From: Pegea sp. RAD2-039
Lineage: Eukaryota; Chordata; Thaliacea; Salpida; Salpidae
Assembly (NCBI GenBank): GCA_034620365.1
Contig: JAQGEQ010000171.1
Coordinates: 186,001-250,000, forward strand
Direction of reading: 5' to 3'
DNA length: 64,000 bases
Within the stretch, counting starts at the first letter, position 1. Each line of letters starts with the position of its first letter. The notes beneath the pieces are model-generated. The model did not search any database. It was not told where the DNA came from and saw nothing but the letters and a program-made list of their open reading frames with translations. Position numbers and translations under genes: made by a program. Shown in pieces: positions 37,562 through 49,600 of the stretch.

Positions 37562-40387
37562 CATTTTGAAGTCGGATTTTTACTTCGTAGAATCTTTATG
37601 ATTTATAAATTTCACAGTCCTTATCTTTTCGATAAAAACAGGATTCATTTTGTTTTATTCTTATAAATGTTTTTCTTTCATATATTTCATATATATATGA
37701 ACCGAATAATTCATGATTAATGGATTACATTTTTTTAGTTAATTTTTTATTTGCTGTATAAAACACAATTGATAACAAACCAATCTACAACTATTTAAAA
37801 CTAGTTTTAGATTATTTGGTAGGCAAAAATCCATTATTTATCCCAATATATTACACAAGGTAGTGGCAGACGAGAGATACTTTCCGCACTCAAAAGTTAG
37901 TGTAAGATAGCGCTGCATACTACATCTTTCAAATCCACACTTGCAGAACGTAATTGACTTCTACAAAATAAAAGAACAAAAATGGAATACACAAGATTAA
38001 CCAAAGCCTGCAAAACAGTTAAAAACTTTCATTAGATAATACAAAGTAATTAAAATTCAGAAAAAATTTTCAAGAAAATGATTTAAGAATAGTAATCAGA
38101 AAAGTAGAAATGTGTTGAATGTAGAATATTAAAGAGGTTCATTTTACCAACACAATATATATTTTGATGATATAGCTATCGCCTATATGTGATATCATTT
38201 AGTTATAACGAATAGCAGAGTTGCCAACTGCTTAAATATAAAAATCACCGTAAACCTGTAGAAATAGTGTAGTAATTAACACTACCTAACTTAACTAGTT
38301 TCTAATAGAAAGACAAACTTTATGTACAATTTAGTAAAAATCTAAGTCCATAACTGGAGTCTATTATTTGTATCTTACACATTGCATGTTTATTGAAAAA
38401 ATATTTTAATCTTTTTCTATCAATTTGAAAACAGTTTTTATCAATTAAAATATCGTCTAGTATTTAATACGTTACTTTTCCATCTGGCGAGTAGCAATTT
38501 TGGCTTTTACGATTTTGTCTTCCGTTTTTAATATTTCTTTTGCGTCTTACGGATATTTTATTATTTTTTATCTCTATCTAACGATTAAAAATTGTTTACT
38601 TAACAATTTGTTAACAGATTGTTTATTTTTGTCAGCTTTTTGAATTAAGCACAAAATAGTATTTATAATTACTATATTTTAATACTTTACGCCTACAATA
38701 AGTCGGCAACAAGCTTAAAAGATGTCATTATTCCTTAACTATTTTGTTACACTTAACAGCTATCAACAACTTCTATATCAACAGCTATACTACCAGCTAT
38801 TTAGTTCTACCTTAATTGTTCTATATAATAGGGCACATCTTAATAAATATAAGCTAAACCATATCAGTTTCTTTGAAATTACAAATGTTGTAACCAACAG
38901 CTTTGATAATTAAGCATAATTAGTGAATCAACCCACAATTTAATACAGTAGATTTGGAGATAATTTTTCGAATAAATTTTATTAGTTTGCAGTAATTGTA
39001 GTCAGTAAAAGTGTCTTATTGAAATCATTTCTTTCGATCAATTGAGAATTACTAATAGATACAAAATTATCATATTTACATTATGGTAAACATAACTGAT
39101 GCTATTCGAAAAATATAACTAATTTTGATGTAAAAACTAACCAAAAGCTTTTTTGAACAGTTTTAATATAGAAATATAGTTAGTAGTAATTTATAGAATT
39201 AAAAAAGAAGGGAAGCAGGTTGCTTCAACGGTCCAAATACAGGCCAAGGTTGAGCTCACGACGCTGTGAGCTATGAGAAAAGGAGTAACCGTTCGACAAA
39301 ACTGCTGTTGAGAGAGCATAACATATGTTTTATACTAATTGTCTTGTATTTAGCACGTGAGTTTTCCATGCAGCGGATATTTTGAATTTATCTCTTAAAA
39401 AGCTTGTAGATAATAGACTTCTGTTCGAAACTATGTATATATTATTATAACTTTCTTTCTATTGGTAAACAATACACCAGTACAGAAAGTAAACTTTCGA
39501 CTATGGGTAAATATAGCCACTCTATTTTGGCTTACTTTGAAAGAAGTAAAGTCTTTTGGAGTTTATCCAGACAAAACACCGACAATTTGCTGACTTCAAT
39601 GTCACTGTATATTGTAGAAGAATTTATGCTAGCCTGACTTATACTCACTATTTATATCTCAACTCATTTACGATGGCATTAGATAGAAATACTTTTTTCC
39701 ATATATTTTTTACAAAGCTCAGTTTAAAAAAAAAGTTAGTTTGATGATCTATTTCTGAACTGGTAAGAACTAAATGTACTGAATATTTTTATTAGTTAAT
39801 TAATAGCTCATTTACATCTTTTTATTATCTTTCACAGGATTCAATCCTAGAGCGTATTTATTTAATGTTTACCATCTAGTTATTTTTTAGCATACACCAA
39901 ATTTTCTCTATTAAGTTTTGTCATAGAGATTATTTTCTCACGCCACTAGAATTTCACTAATAAAATTATTTATTCTGTTTCAAGATTCTGTTTCAATTAT
40001 TCTCTGCTTTAATAGGATTTTTGCTATTTGCGCTTCCTGATTTAATTATTTTTAAGTTTTTTTATATTATGATTCATACCTTAGTGATAATTTTTATTTA
40101 TTATGTTTACTTATTATTATCGTCAATTTAATTGAAAACTTAAATAATTTAAATTATTTTGAGCTAACAATTTATATAGAACTTTTTTTTTAAACAAATA
40201 AATTTTTATTGATAAATCATAAAATTATGTAATTAAGTAGTAAGAATTTTTATCTAAGTTTAACTCTAAGTTTAGATTATCAGATTTCATTATTAAAGTG
40301 TTTAATTAAGTTTTTGTTTAATTCATAGATGAATTTGGTGTACATGGAAAGTGACTAATTTATTTATTTGATTTTTAATTTTTGGTA
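37562..40387. other. Intergenic region between RPAP3 and aftiphilin
   Basis: This AT-rich 2.8 kb has no recognisable gene. Open frames at 38722 and 39556 are short and have AT-driven composition. A less AT-rich 110-bp patch at about 39205-39320 has weak resemblance to a tRNA-derived SINE head, but not enough to call. Confidence 0.45.
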
Positions 40388-43300
40388 ATGGAGACATTAA
40401 ATTTAGAAGTTCATGGTTTAGATAATGAAACAGCTTTAAAATTAAGTCCATTAAATACAAGTGTAGATGATAATACTACAATAAGTGAGGTTTCTGTGTT
40501 GGCATTATCAAAAAAGAATGAGATATTAAAAAATGTTGAAAAAGATGTATCAAAAACAGTTTATAAATCAGATAAGGAAGAAAAACAAGATAGAAGTGTT
40601 AAAGATCAATTAAATGATCAAAAAAGTAATTATTCTAATGGATCATCTTCAGATAAAAACCTCAATATTTCAACTGATTTTAATTTAAATAATGATAATT
40701 TAGAATATGTTGAATCTGATGATCAAAATGAAAATAATAGACATAAAGAGAACATATTTAGCCAATCTTCAGAAGATGATTTTAATCTGCCTCCTGAAGA
40801 TAATTTTGAAGATATGAATGATGATGAATTTGATGATTTTAGAAATGTAATTGATGAAGATGATGATTATACAAATTTTCAAGATTTTAATATAAATACT
40901 GAATATGATGACAATAATTCTGGATTAAAAGTTAAAAAGGATAGTTTAGAAAATTTGAGCAAAATTGATGTAGATGTTGTAGAAAGTAAACCAAGAAATA
41001 CAGATACCATTAGTACTTTTAAAAATGGTTCAGTTGATTTTGAAACTATTGCTAATAAGGAAAACCAAAATGTTTTCAAAAATGAAAAAGATGAAGATGA
41101 TTTTGGTGATTTTGGAAATGAAAAAGATGAAGAAGATTTTGGTGATTTTGGAAATGAAAAAGATGAAGATGATTTTGGTGATTTTGGAAATGAAAAAGAT
41201 GAAGATGATTTTGGTGATTTTGGAAATGAAAAAGATGAAGAAGATTTTGGTGATTTTGGAAATGTAAAAGATGAAGAAGATTTTGGTGATTTTGGAAATG
41301 AAAAAGATGAAGAAGATTTTGGTGATTTTGGAAATGTAAAAGATGAAGAGAATTTTGGTGATTTTGGAAATGAAAAAGATGAAGATGATTTTGGTGATTT
41401 TGGAAATGTAAAAGATGAAGAAGATTTTGGTGATTTTGGAAATGAAAAAGATGAAGAAGATTTTGGTGATTTTGGAAATGTAAAAGATGAAGAAGATTTT
41501 GGTGATTTTGGAAATGTAAAAGATGAAGAAGATTTTGGTGATTTTGGAAATGTAAAAGATGAAGAAGATTTTGGTGATTTTGGAAATGATAAAGATGAAG
41601 AAGATTTTGGTGATTTTGGAAATGAAAAAGATGAAGAAGATTTTGGTGATTTTGGAAATGAAAAAACTGAAGAAGATTTTGGTGGCTTTAGAAATGAAAA
41701 AGATGAAGATGATTTTGGTGATTTTGGAAATGAAAAAGATGAAGAAGATTTTGGTGATTTTGGAAATGAAAAAACTGAAGATGATTTTGGTGATTTTGGA
41801 AATGAAAAAGATGAAGAAGATTTTGGTGATTTTGGAAATGTAAAAGATGAAGAAGATTTTGGTGATTTTGGAAATGAAAAAGATGAAGAAGATTTTGGTG
41901 ATTTTGGAAATGTAAAAGATGAAGAAGATTTTGGTGATTTTGGAAATGTAAAAGATGAAGAAGATTTTGGTGATTTTGGAAATGAAAAAAATAATTTTTC
42001 AGAAAATTTGAGCAAAAACTCGCTATCTTCAAATTCACATAAAACTAAGGTATATAATATTTGTATTTATAGATATCAAATAATAATTGAAATTATATTT
42101 TAATAATAAAATAAAGATAAAAGTCTTAAAAATTGCAACAAATCTAAGCTGAGAAAATGATATAAAGTTTAATGAGTAAATTTTTAAATTGATTGTAGGC
42201 TACAATTGAACTGATTGCTTTTGAAAAATGGTTTCCTTATACTTTCAAAGATCATAAAAATAAAGATGAATCTCAAATTGAATTAATTTATTCTCATGTT
42301 GAGAATGACTTATTAAAATGTTTTTCAGTAAGCATTTCAAATTCAACTTCAACTAAACAAAACAGGTACTTTTTTAAAATATTCATTTTTATTGTTATCT
42401 GATAAGATAACTTAAAAATATATTTTGATTTCAAGCCTTTGATTAAAAGCTATTTGAATTTTTTTTTGAAAAATCTAAACTTTTAAACTGATTCATTGAA
42501 AACTAGTTCTGGTGCAAGTTAAGAACCTTTTTCGCATAAGCTGCTTAAGTTTCAAACATTACTCTTTGCTTAGCTTAACAACCACAAAAGTCTTTCCAAA
42601 GATTGATGTCAATTACTTTTCATTTCTTCTATGTTGGTAGATTATACATGATAAGATTTTATAAACAGGGCCTTTTGAGGTACTCTGGAAGCGTTTTCAA
42701 AAACTGTTTTTTTAGCTGCTTTGGTTTGAATTTTATGGTGATTCTTTTGAGCAATATGTGGCTTAAACCATCTCAAGTTTTTTTGTCCCAAAGTAATCTG
42801 AAATGATTTTAGATTAGAATAGAACTTCTTAGTTTTTGTATCTTCCAAGTAACAATGAGAGAGTCTTGACCTTTTGATGACCTTTATTGTAGTTAATATT
42901 TGCGGCACCAAATTTGATGGCATAAAATTGAAATAGTTCCAGATGGTGTTTCCAGATGTCGGTTTATCTTCTTAGTAGTTGATTCATTTGGTGTTACTTT
43001 CATTTCATAGAAATTTATCCAGAATCCATTTTATTTTGGGAATATGTCAAGTTTTAAATGAAGTTAAAATGTTAGTCTTTGTATTTTGAACACCTTTTTT
43101 ACTACTTTTCAAAATAAACTTTAAAGAATTATTTTCTTGCCAAATAAATCAGTTAGCAAGAATAAGATCTAGAAATAGAAACTCATCCTGCAAAATTCCA
43201 TTTACTGATCCATACACACATTGAATAAACCCAGTTGAAACTGAGAAGTTACACTATTATGTCTTTATGTAGAAAGCTTAATATAGATTAATCATTTTAT

Positions 43301-46300
43301 GAAACTAGTTTTTTTGCTGAGGCAAAACTTTTTGACTTTCATTATCAGCACAAACCACCCAAGTTACGTTTATTGATCTTTTTAAAAAAAGATGAAACCT
43401 ATTTTTAATTTTTTTTTAGTTTAAAGTAAAATAGATTTATTTCTGGTTATAGTAAATGTGTTTGTTAGCATCTTTTAAAATAAATATGGATTGTATTCAA
43501 TTCTTCACCATCAACAATCTTCCAGTTAAGTTGTAGCAGATTCAGAACTTAATTTGCTACTTCAATTTTTTTGAAGACCTTCAGTGATTTGGAAACTGCT
43601 GAAAAATGTTGATGATACGGCAGCCTTGAAATTTACTTATGAAGATTCTAGGCAGCAGAAAAATCTGTTAAATTCATTGAAAGTTGATTCAAATAATATT
43701 GTGAGTTTATCTATTAGATATAAACTTCAAAAAATGTTCCATATAACAACTAAACTTTTGTAAAACACTTTTGTGGTTGTTTTACAGGTATACAAAGGAT
43801 CTAACAAGCCTTATGTGATTCCAACTTATTATGCTGCCTCCATGGTATTTTCATTTTTTGCAAATATCAATTAGTAACAGTTTATAAATAGAAATATGAA
43901 TTTGTTATGACATGGCAAAATATTTTGCATTAAAATTGATTAGCTATCATTTACTAACTCTCAATTTTATCATTATTGAACACATCAATTGTCAAAGTAA
44001 CTCTTAAAAAGCTTGTTTTGAATTTAATGCTGCAAAATTTAGTTGAACTAATCTTTTAACTTCCTACTTATGACGTCGCCACTTGCTTTTTACACTCATA
44101 AGCTATTGTTGATGTTTAAAAAGTGTTTGTGTTTTCAAATGAAGAAATGATAAAACTTAACTTTTAAAAGTGATTTATTTTGACTAAAAATTGAAATAAT
44201 TCAGAATGTTCTTCTACTAAAAAGTTGTAACATTTTCAATTTCCTTTTTCAATTTGACAATAAAGTAACTTTTGGTCATCATTTTCTTAAAACTATTTTG
44301 AGAAATTTTAATTTATTTTTTAGAAAATTTAGAAAATCTTTTTTTTGCACTTCAGCTTTCAAAGTTGAAATTAGAAAATTAGTTTTTGATATTTTCACAA
44401 AAAAATGTTTGAGTCGATCTTAAATCTGACTTTTTATAAAAAAGTTTGAAAGAAATTTATCCTGTAACTAATTTATGAAGCAAACTGAAATATTTATCAC
44501 AAAACAAGTTTATTGATACAATAGAAACTTAAATGTAGAAAACTAACTTATTATTTCATTTTCTCATCTTGCTATTGAACTTTTTTTTGCTTATTCTTTC
44601 ACTTTTATCGATTTATCTTTCACAGAATCTACTTGACCCAACTACTCAAATGTTGAAGCCAGTTTCAGCTGCTGAAAAAATCAAAGTCACAACTTCAAGA
44701 GATCATATTCAAGTGAGTTAGATTTTGAACAAATTTCTTTTAAAAATATTTCTATAAACAAAATTTGTTGTAAAAATTTTTCAAATATTTTCTTTTCATT
44801 TTTGTTATGATATTTTGTCGTTGAAACAACGGATTGACTCGAGATTACTTTAAGAACACCTTCATCTTTTTCAGACTACTGCTTGTGTCTTAAATATCTT
44901 TCTTCGTCATCTCATTATCGTTTCGACGATAATTAATAATTAACTCAACAATTTATTTAACTTCACAATATTTAGATACATTGATTGCTAATAATTTATT
45001 TTTCCAAATTTTATTTCCTAATTGAATTTTTTTATCTGAAAGTATCAAATTTTATGAAACCAAATACTGCTTCATATTTTATGGTGTATTATTCTTATAT
45101 TAAGTATAATATTTATAATAATAATTATATATTTTAAATTATCTAACCCTCGCTTCAGTGGTTTTATCGTGACAACTTTTTATTTTTTATTTATAAACTA
45201 ATATTTATTATCGTTTTTTTACAGGATGATATCAAATGGAGTACAGAGACAGGTAAGCAACGTTCTTCATTAGATTCTTTTTAATAATCCTCTACAATCA
45301 ACTTCTTGGAATTTGATTTTTGCCAATTAGATGTTAGATAAAAACATTTGCTTCAAATCACTTTCAATTTGACTTCAGCTCAAATAAAAATGATTTGAAA
45401 ATGTGTTAATTTCTAGTTATCTTTGATTATCTCACTTTTAATGCTTCTTTTTGCATGTGTAGTGGCAACTAGTAGTAGTAAGAAGCCAGTAAAATCACCA
45501 GTCAATACCCTTTCACCTGTAGATGTTGAATGCAGTAAACAACGTGAAGTAATTAACAGCCTCAGTATCGATTTTCTCAATCAATTTGAAACGCCTCCAT
45601 CAAAAGGTAATCGACTAATTTCAATAAATAATTTTGTTGCTTATAAATGCAGCAATTGAATCTTTGTTTGGGAGTTGCTCTCAAGTTGTTGTGAGCACTT
45701 AGCTCTTAAATTACTCATCTTAATGATAGATGATTAAGACATATCTGTTATACTTGAATCTTTAATAATTTACAAATTCATGGCAACTTCCCGTTACTGT
45801 TAGCAATGTTTCAGAAGATTAGTTTCTTCAAATCTTAGACGTTTTCTTGGAATTATAAACTTCTGATAAATAGTAAATTAAAAATAATAATATGAACAAC
45901 TTTTATTAGATGGTTGTCAGAATAAAATCTTGAATAAGTTTCTCTTTCTTCAATAAGATCTTTTTGAATTCAGTGTAAAGACCTGAATTTGAGAAGCGAT
46001 GCTTTCCAACAATTAATTTTTTCTGATCATCATTTAATTATATTTTTTAAAAAACTTTTTCACGTTAGCATAAACAAATTAGTAGATTTTGTCGATAGAT
46101 TTTAGAAGTAGTAATTGTTAAATGATTTAATTCATTTGCATATATGTATATATATTTAATTTTACAGCAAATTATAAAATATTTTTACAATAAATATGCT
46201 TTATTAAATTTTAGTTTTGCTTTTATTCAATTATGAAAATGAATTCGTGAAAAATTCCACTTAATTCAACGCTTCAATTTCTCTTTCAAATTATTTGACA

Positions 46301-46610
46301 TTTATCTACCAGTTAAACTACAATTTCTACTCAATTATTTTTAGAACAAGATAAGTTAGATCCTGAATTACTTGATCTTGCAAATACAGTCTCAAAAGAA
46401 AATGGGAAGACATCGGAATCAGTTAAACGTGGTGATACTTTATCTAAACTTCTCGCTACAATCAAATCATCTGGTAAACAAACTGTAAATGTAGAAGAAG
46501 AAGAATTGAGTTCAGAAGCGAAAACTGAGCTTGCAAATCTACCTGACTTATCTTATATGCGTTCAGGAGTTCTTATGTTCCCAATTCGCTTACAGCAAGA
46601 TTTCAAATAA
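40388..46610 (+). CDS. AFTPH: Aftiphilin (clathrin/AP-1 accessory protein) with a 25-unit FGDF repeat
   Basis: Aftiphilin is a trans-Golgi/endosomal clathrin-coat accessory protein that binds the AP-1 gamma ear and clathrin. I read eight exons: 40388-42049, 42199-42365, 43577-43700, 43788-43844, 44626-44712, 45225-45252, 45463-45606 and 46345-46610, giving about 844 residues (human about 937). The start is ATG 40388. Exon 1 codes an acidic disordered region with scattered Phe motifs (DDEFDDFRN). Residues 232-531 then form 25 repeats of the type NEKDEEDFGDFG. The C-terminal clathrin-binding domain identifies the family: DDTAALKFTYEDSRQQK, LLNSLKVDSNNI, VYKGSNKPYVIPTYYAASM, MLKPVSAAEKIK and the terminal LPDLSYMRSGVLMFP, which matches the aftiphilin end. 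The domain includes a 28-bp micro-exon (45225-45252). The repeat array is far beyond the few FG motifs of vertebrate aftiphilin. All junctions hold frame. Confidence 0.93.
41081..41980 (+). repeat. Coding minisatellite, 25 x 36 bp, in aftiphilin exon 1
   Basis: Twenty-five uninterrupted units of exactly 36 bp code for N-[E/V/D]-K-[D/T]-E-[E/D]-[D/N]-FGDFG. Twenty-four keep FGDF; unit 17 reads FGGFR. Position 2 is Glu in 15 units, Val in nine and Asp in one, from single A/T changes in the codon. Glu and Val alternate over units 5-12, hinting at a 72-bp higher-order unit. The GATTTTGGTGATTTTGGA core is almost invariant, silent sites included, which points to recent expansion or homogenisation. 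The repeat has no stops in several frames, creating long spurious open frames on both strands. Confidence 0.98.
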
Positions 46611-49600
46611 CAACACAACATATAAACTGAATAATCTACTACTTGTATCATCTTCACAGTTACTTCTTCTTCTTTTTTAAAGTTTATACTAGAGGGGAAC
46701 TTTGCGGTACAATATCAAAAACCTTTTTTGCACATTGTCATTTAGCTTGCAACCCTATTTAAGTATCTTCAAAAGTATCCGAACTAAAATTTACTGCAGA
46801 TCATATCGTCTTGATAAATACTACAGTTTTTTTAACACTAATATCGCATTTGTAAGTCCATCAAATTTTTCTGTGCAATACAAGATCTTGTTCCTTTTGT
46901 TCTTTGAATTCATTTTAAATTTCAATTCAATGTTTATTTTATCTTTTTTCACAATTTATTTCAAATCTTCTTTTATTCTCACTCTTTTAATTTCAGTTTC
47001 TATCAAAATACTGCTTCAGTTAATTTTTCTAGCTCTTGTAATTCAGCATTACTTGAAGAGCTTATTAGTTTGTTCATCTTTTATTAAAATAAAAGAATCA
47101 GTTTTATTCTCACTGTTTCAAATCATTGTATTTTTTAATTTGAAATTTTTCTTCTCAATGTAATGCTTTAAATAACAAAAAAATTACTTTTATTCTAATT
47201 AAATTCTTATGTTGACAAAAAGGAACATTTTTTCTTCTTTTAGTCACTTATACTTTTAAAAATCAAATCTAAGTTTTTGAAAGCTTAGATCTAGAGTTAG
47301 AATTTTATTTTTTGTAGTTTGAAACTTTATTTTGTCTTTTTCTAACTCCATATGTGCTTATGACATACAATATTCGTTTTTTAGTTTCAAATATTCAAAC
47401 GATATTTGACTTATTAGTGAATAGAAAAGTTTGTTGAATCAAGGTAACAATCAAATAAATATTTTCGCCCAGCTAAATTTCTTTTTCTATTGTAGTTTAT
47501 TTGATCAAAAACGTTGAAAGTGTTTATTATTACATACTCATGAGTTTAGTTCGAAATTATACTCGATATATAGATGCTTTATTACATCTTAAGAAGCAAT
47601 TCAAAAAGTGTATAATGAGGTTTTCATATATCTATAATTTGAAATCATTTTCATTAAAATTATTTTATAGAATTATTATTTAAACAGTATTAGAGTTCAA
47701 GTAAAAACTGATTTTACATTAAACACTTTTCAATATTAGTTAATTATTTTTATAGTAATATATATTCACAGACTAGATCTTTCAAAATTTATTCAACGCA
47801 TGGCTGCGAGTGACAAAGTCAACATCTTTTGTAGCGAACAAAAACCAAATATTATGATTATAGAGGTAATTAGAAGGTCTTAGGTATCACAATTTAAGAT
47901 TAATATAGAAAGAATACAAAGACTATAGAAGCATAAGTAAAACGTAAATTGTAAGTAAAAAATTTGATATGAACTTAAGATGACAAGCCATTAATAATTT
48001 TCAATAGTGATACAAGGTCAGAAAAAAGGTGTTGATATTGCAAGGGTCTAATATCGAGCTTATAGAGACAGTCTTCGTATAAGGAAAAGAGTATGCCACA
48101 TCTAAGAAAAGCTTTCCTGGTTCAGGCTTTGTAATATCTTTTATAAGGTGAAAAATCCATACGGAAGAGTTGAAATCCAATTTAGAACGGATGTATGTGG
48201 CGTAGAGTTTTAACAGAACCCAGATTTTCCTTTTCTTAAAAGATTTGAGAATTTGGTATGAAGTTAATGAACCAATTAATTTGCGTGGCAAGTCCATTGA
48301 GAGGTGAAGTTTTCAAGTCTTTATTGACCTGACATTGGTAAGTTTTATTGTTGCCTAAATAAAAGTCAGTTGATGTTGAGTTAGAGCTGGAAGTTTCATT
48401 TAATGGCAGGTGTAGGGGTAAGCTTGAGTTGTCTTGAAGCCATAGGTTAGTTGATTCCAAAGAAAATTGAAGAGTAACTAACTAAAAACCAAAGAGTTTG
48501 ACATCGTCGGCAAAACGAATAATACATACAGAGCCATTTGGTGATGTAGAGTTGCCTGTAATATCATTGATATAAATATTGAAAAGAAGAGGGCCAATAA
48601 TGCTGCGTTGGGGAACACGAAGCAGAAGTAGTAATGATGACTTGTTGTTTTGTGTATCTTTAAGAAAAAGCTTAATCCAAGAAATAAGAGTGGGGTTAAT
48701 GTTAAACTGCCTGAGAGTTTTTACTAATATGGAATATGAAAGTGAGTCAAAGGCTTTGTGAATGTCCGTATGATTAATGTTAGTGGTTAGATCATTTGCT
48801 GAGAAACATAGTCACTGGTGGAAACAGGACAACAGCTGATCACTGGAGGACCTTTAAAGACGGAACTTAAATTGATCATCAGAGAGCAAATTGTTATTGA
48901 GAAAAAAGCCAGAATTTTCTGTGAAATGATCAATTCAAATACTCGATAGAAGCTACTAGTGAGAGAAATTGGTCGAAATTTAGTGGATTATTTTTATCTC
49001 TTTTTTTTATAAACTGGAATAATGATATCTGGAGAATAATAAGGAATAAAAGACATGTATTAAAAGTCGTATTATAGAATAGATAGACCTCTTAATAGAG
49101 TAGTAGGGTAATCTTTTCAAGTGTAAGAGTTACTTTGTTCTTGATGTTGTGAACGGCATTGAAAATGTCAAATTGAGTGATAGCACAATCGTCCATAAGA
49201 TTAGATTTTTTGCCTTGAGAATAATGTTTTTACAGTTGTTGTCCTTTGTGAAGATCTTTTTAAAGCTTTGGTTGAAAAGTTTAACTTTTTTAAGATAACT
49301 GAGATATACATTTTTATTTTCATCAATAAAGGTGTAAATGGATGATCTGGAGTTTGATATTTCCCTATTATCGCGTCACTTATTTACTTCAATTTCATAT
49401 TTCCTACACTGAAGCTTGTATTTTACTTTTATACGTTTTCTACTTTAGATTTGTTATATTGGAGATACTTTTCATTTAACAAGCGTTTCATGTGGAGGTT
49501 TAATACGGTTGGGATGGGAGGAAGCTTTTAGTTGGACAAACATTTGAGTTGAATTGTTGCTTTTTAGTTTGATCTAAATGTATATAAATACGGTTGGTTT

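Noticed and set aside
39205..39320. Possible tRNA-derived SINE head (GTAACCGTTCGAC on one strand, GTCGTGAGCTCAACC on the other)
   Set aside because: A-box and B-box matches are weak and their spacing is not convincing. There is no tail or second copy in the window.
40879..42015. 378-codon antisense frame of Ser/Pro/Lys repeats
   Set aside because: It is the mirror of the aftiphilin minisatellite. The sense frame has family domains on its 3' side and proper splice sites, and the antisense frame has none.
42642..42923. 93-codon minus-strand frame in aftiphilin intron 2
   Set aside because: I looked for transposase signatures in all three frames and found none. Neighbouring frames carry stops, so it is treated as intronic noise.
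46702..47163. 153-codon hydrophobic frame downstream of aftiphilin
   Set aside because: It starts at TTG and its Phe/Leu/Ile/Ser composition is what AT-rich DNA gives. It lies in the presumed 3' UTR and has no recognisable domain.
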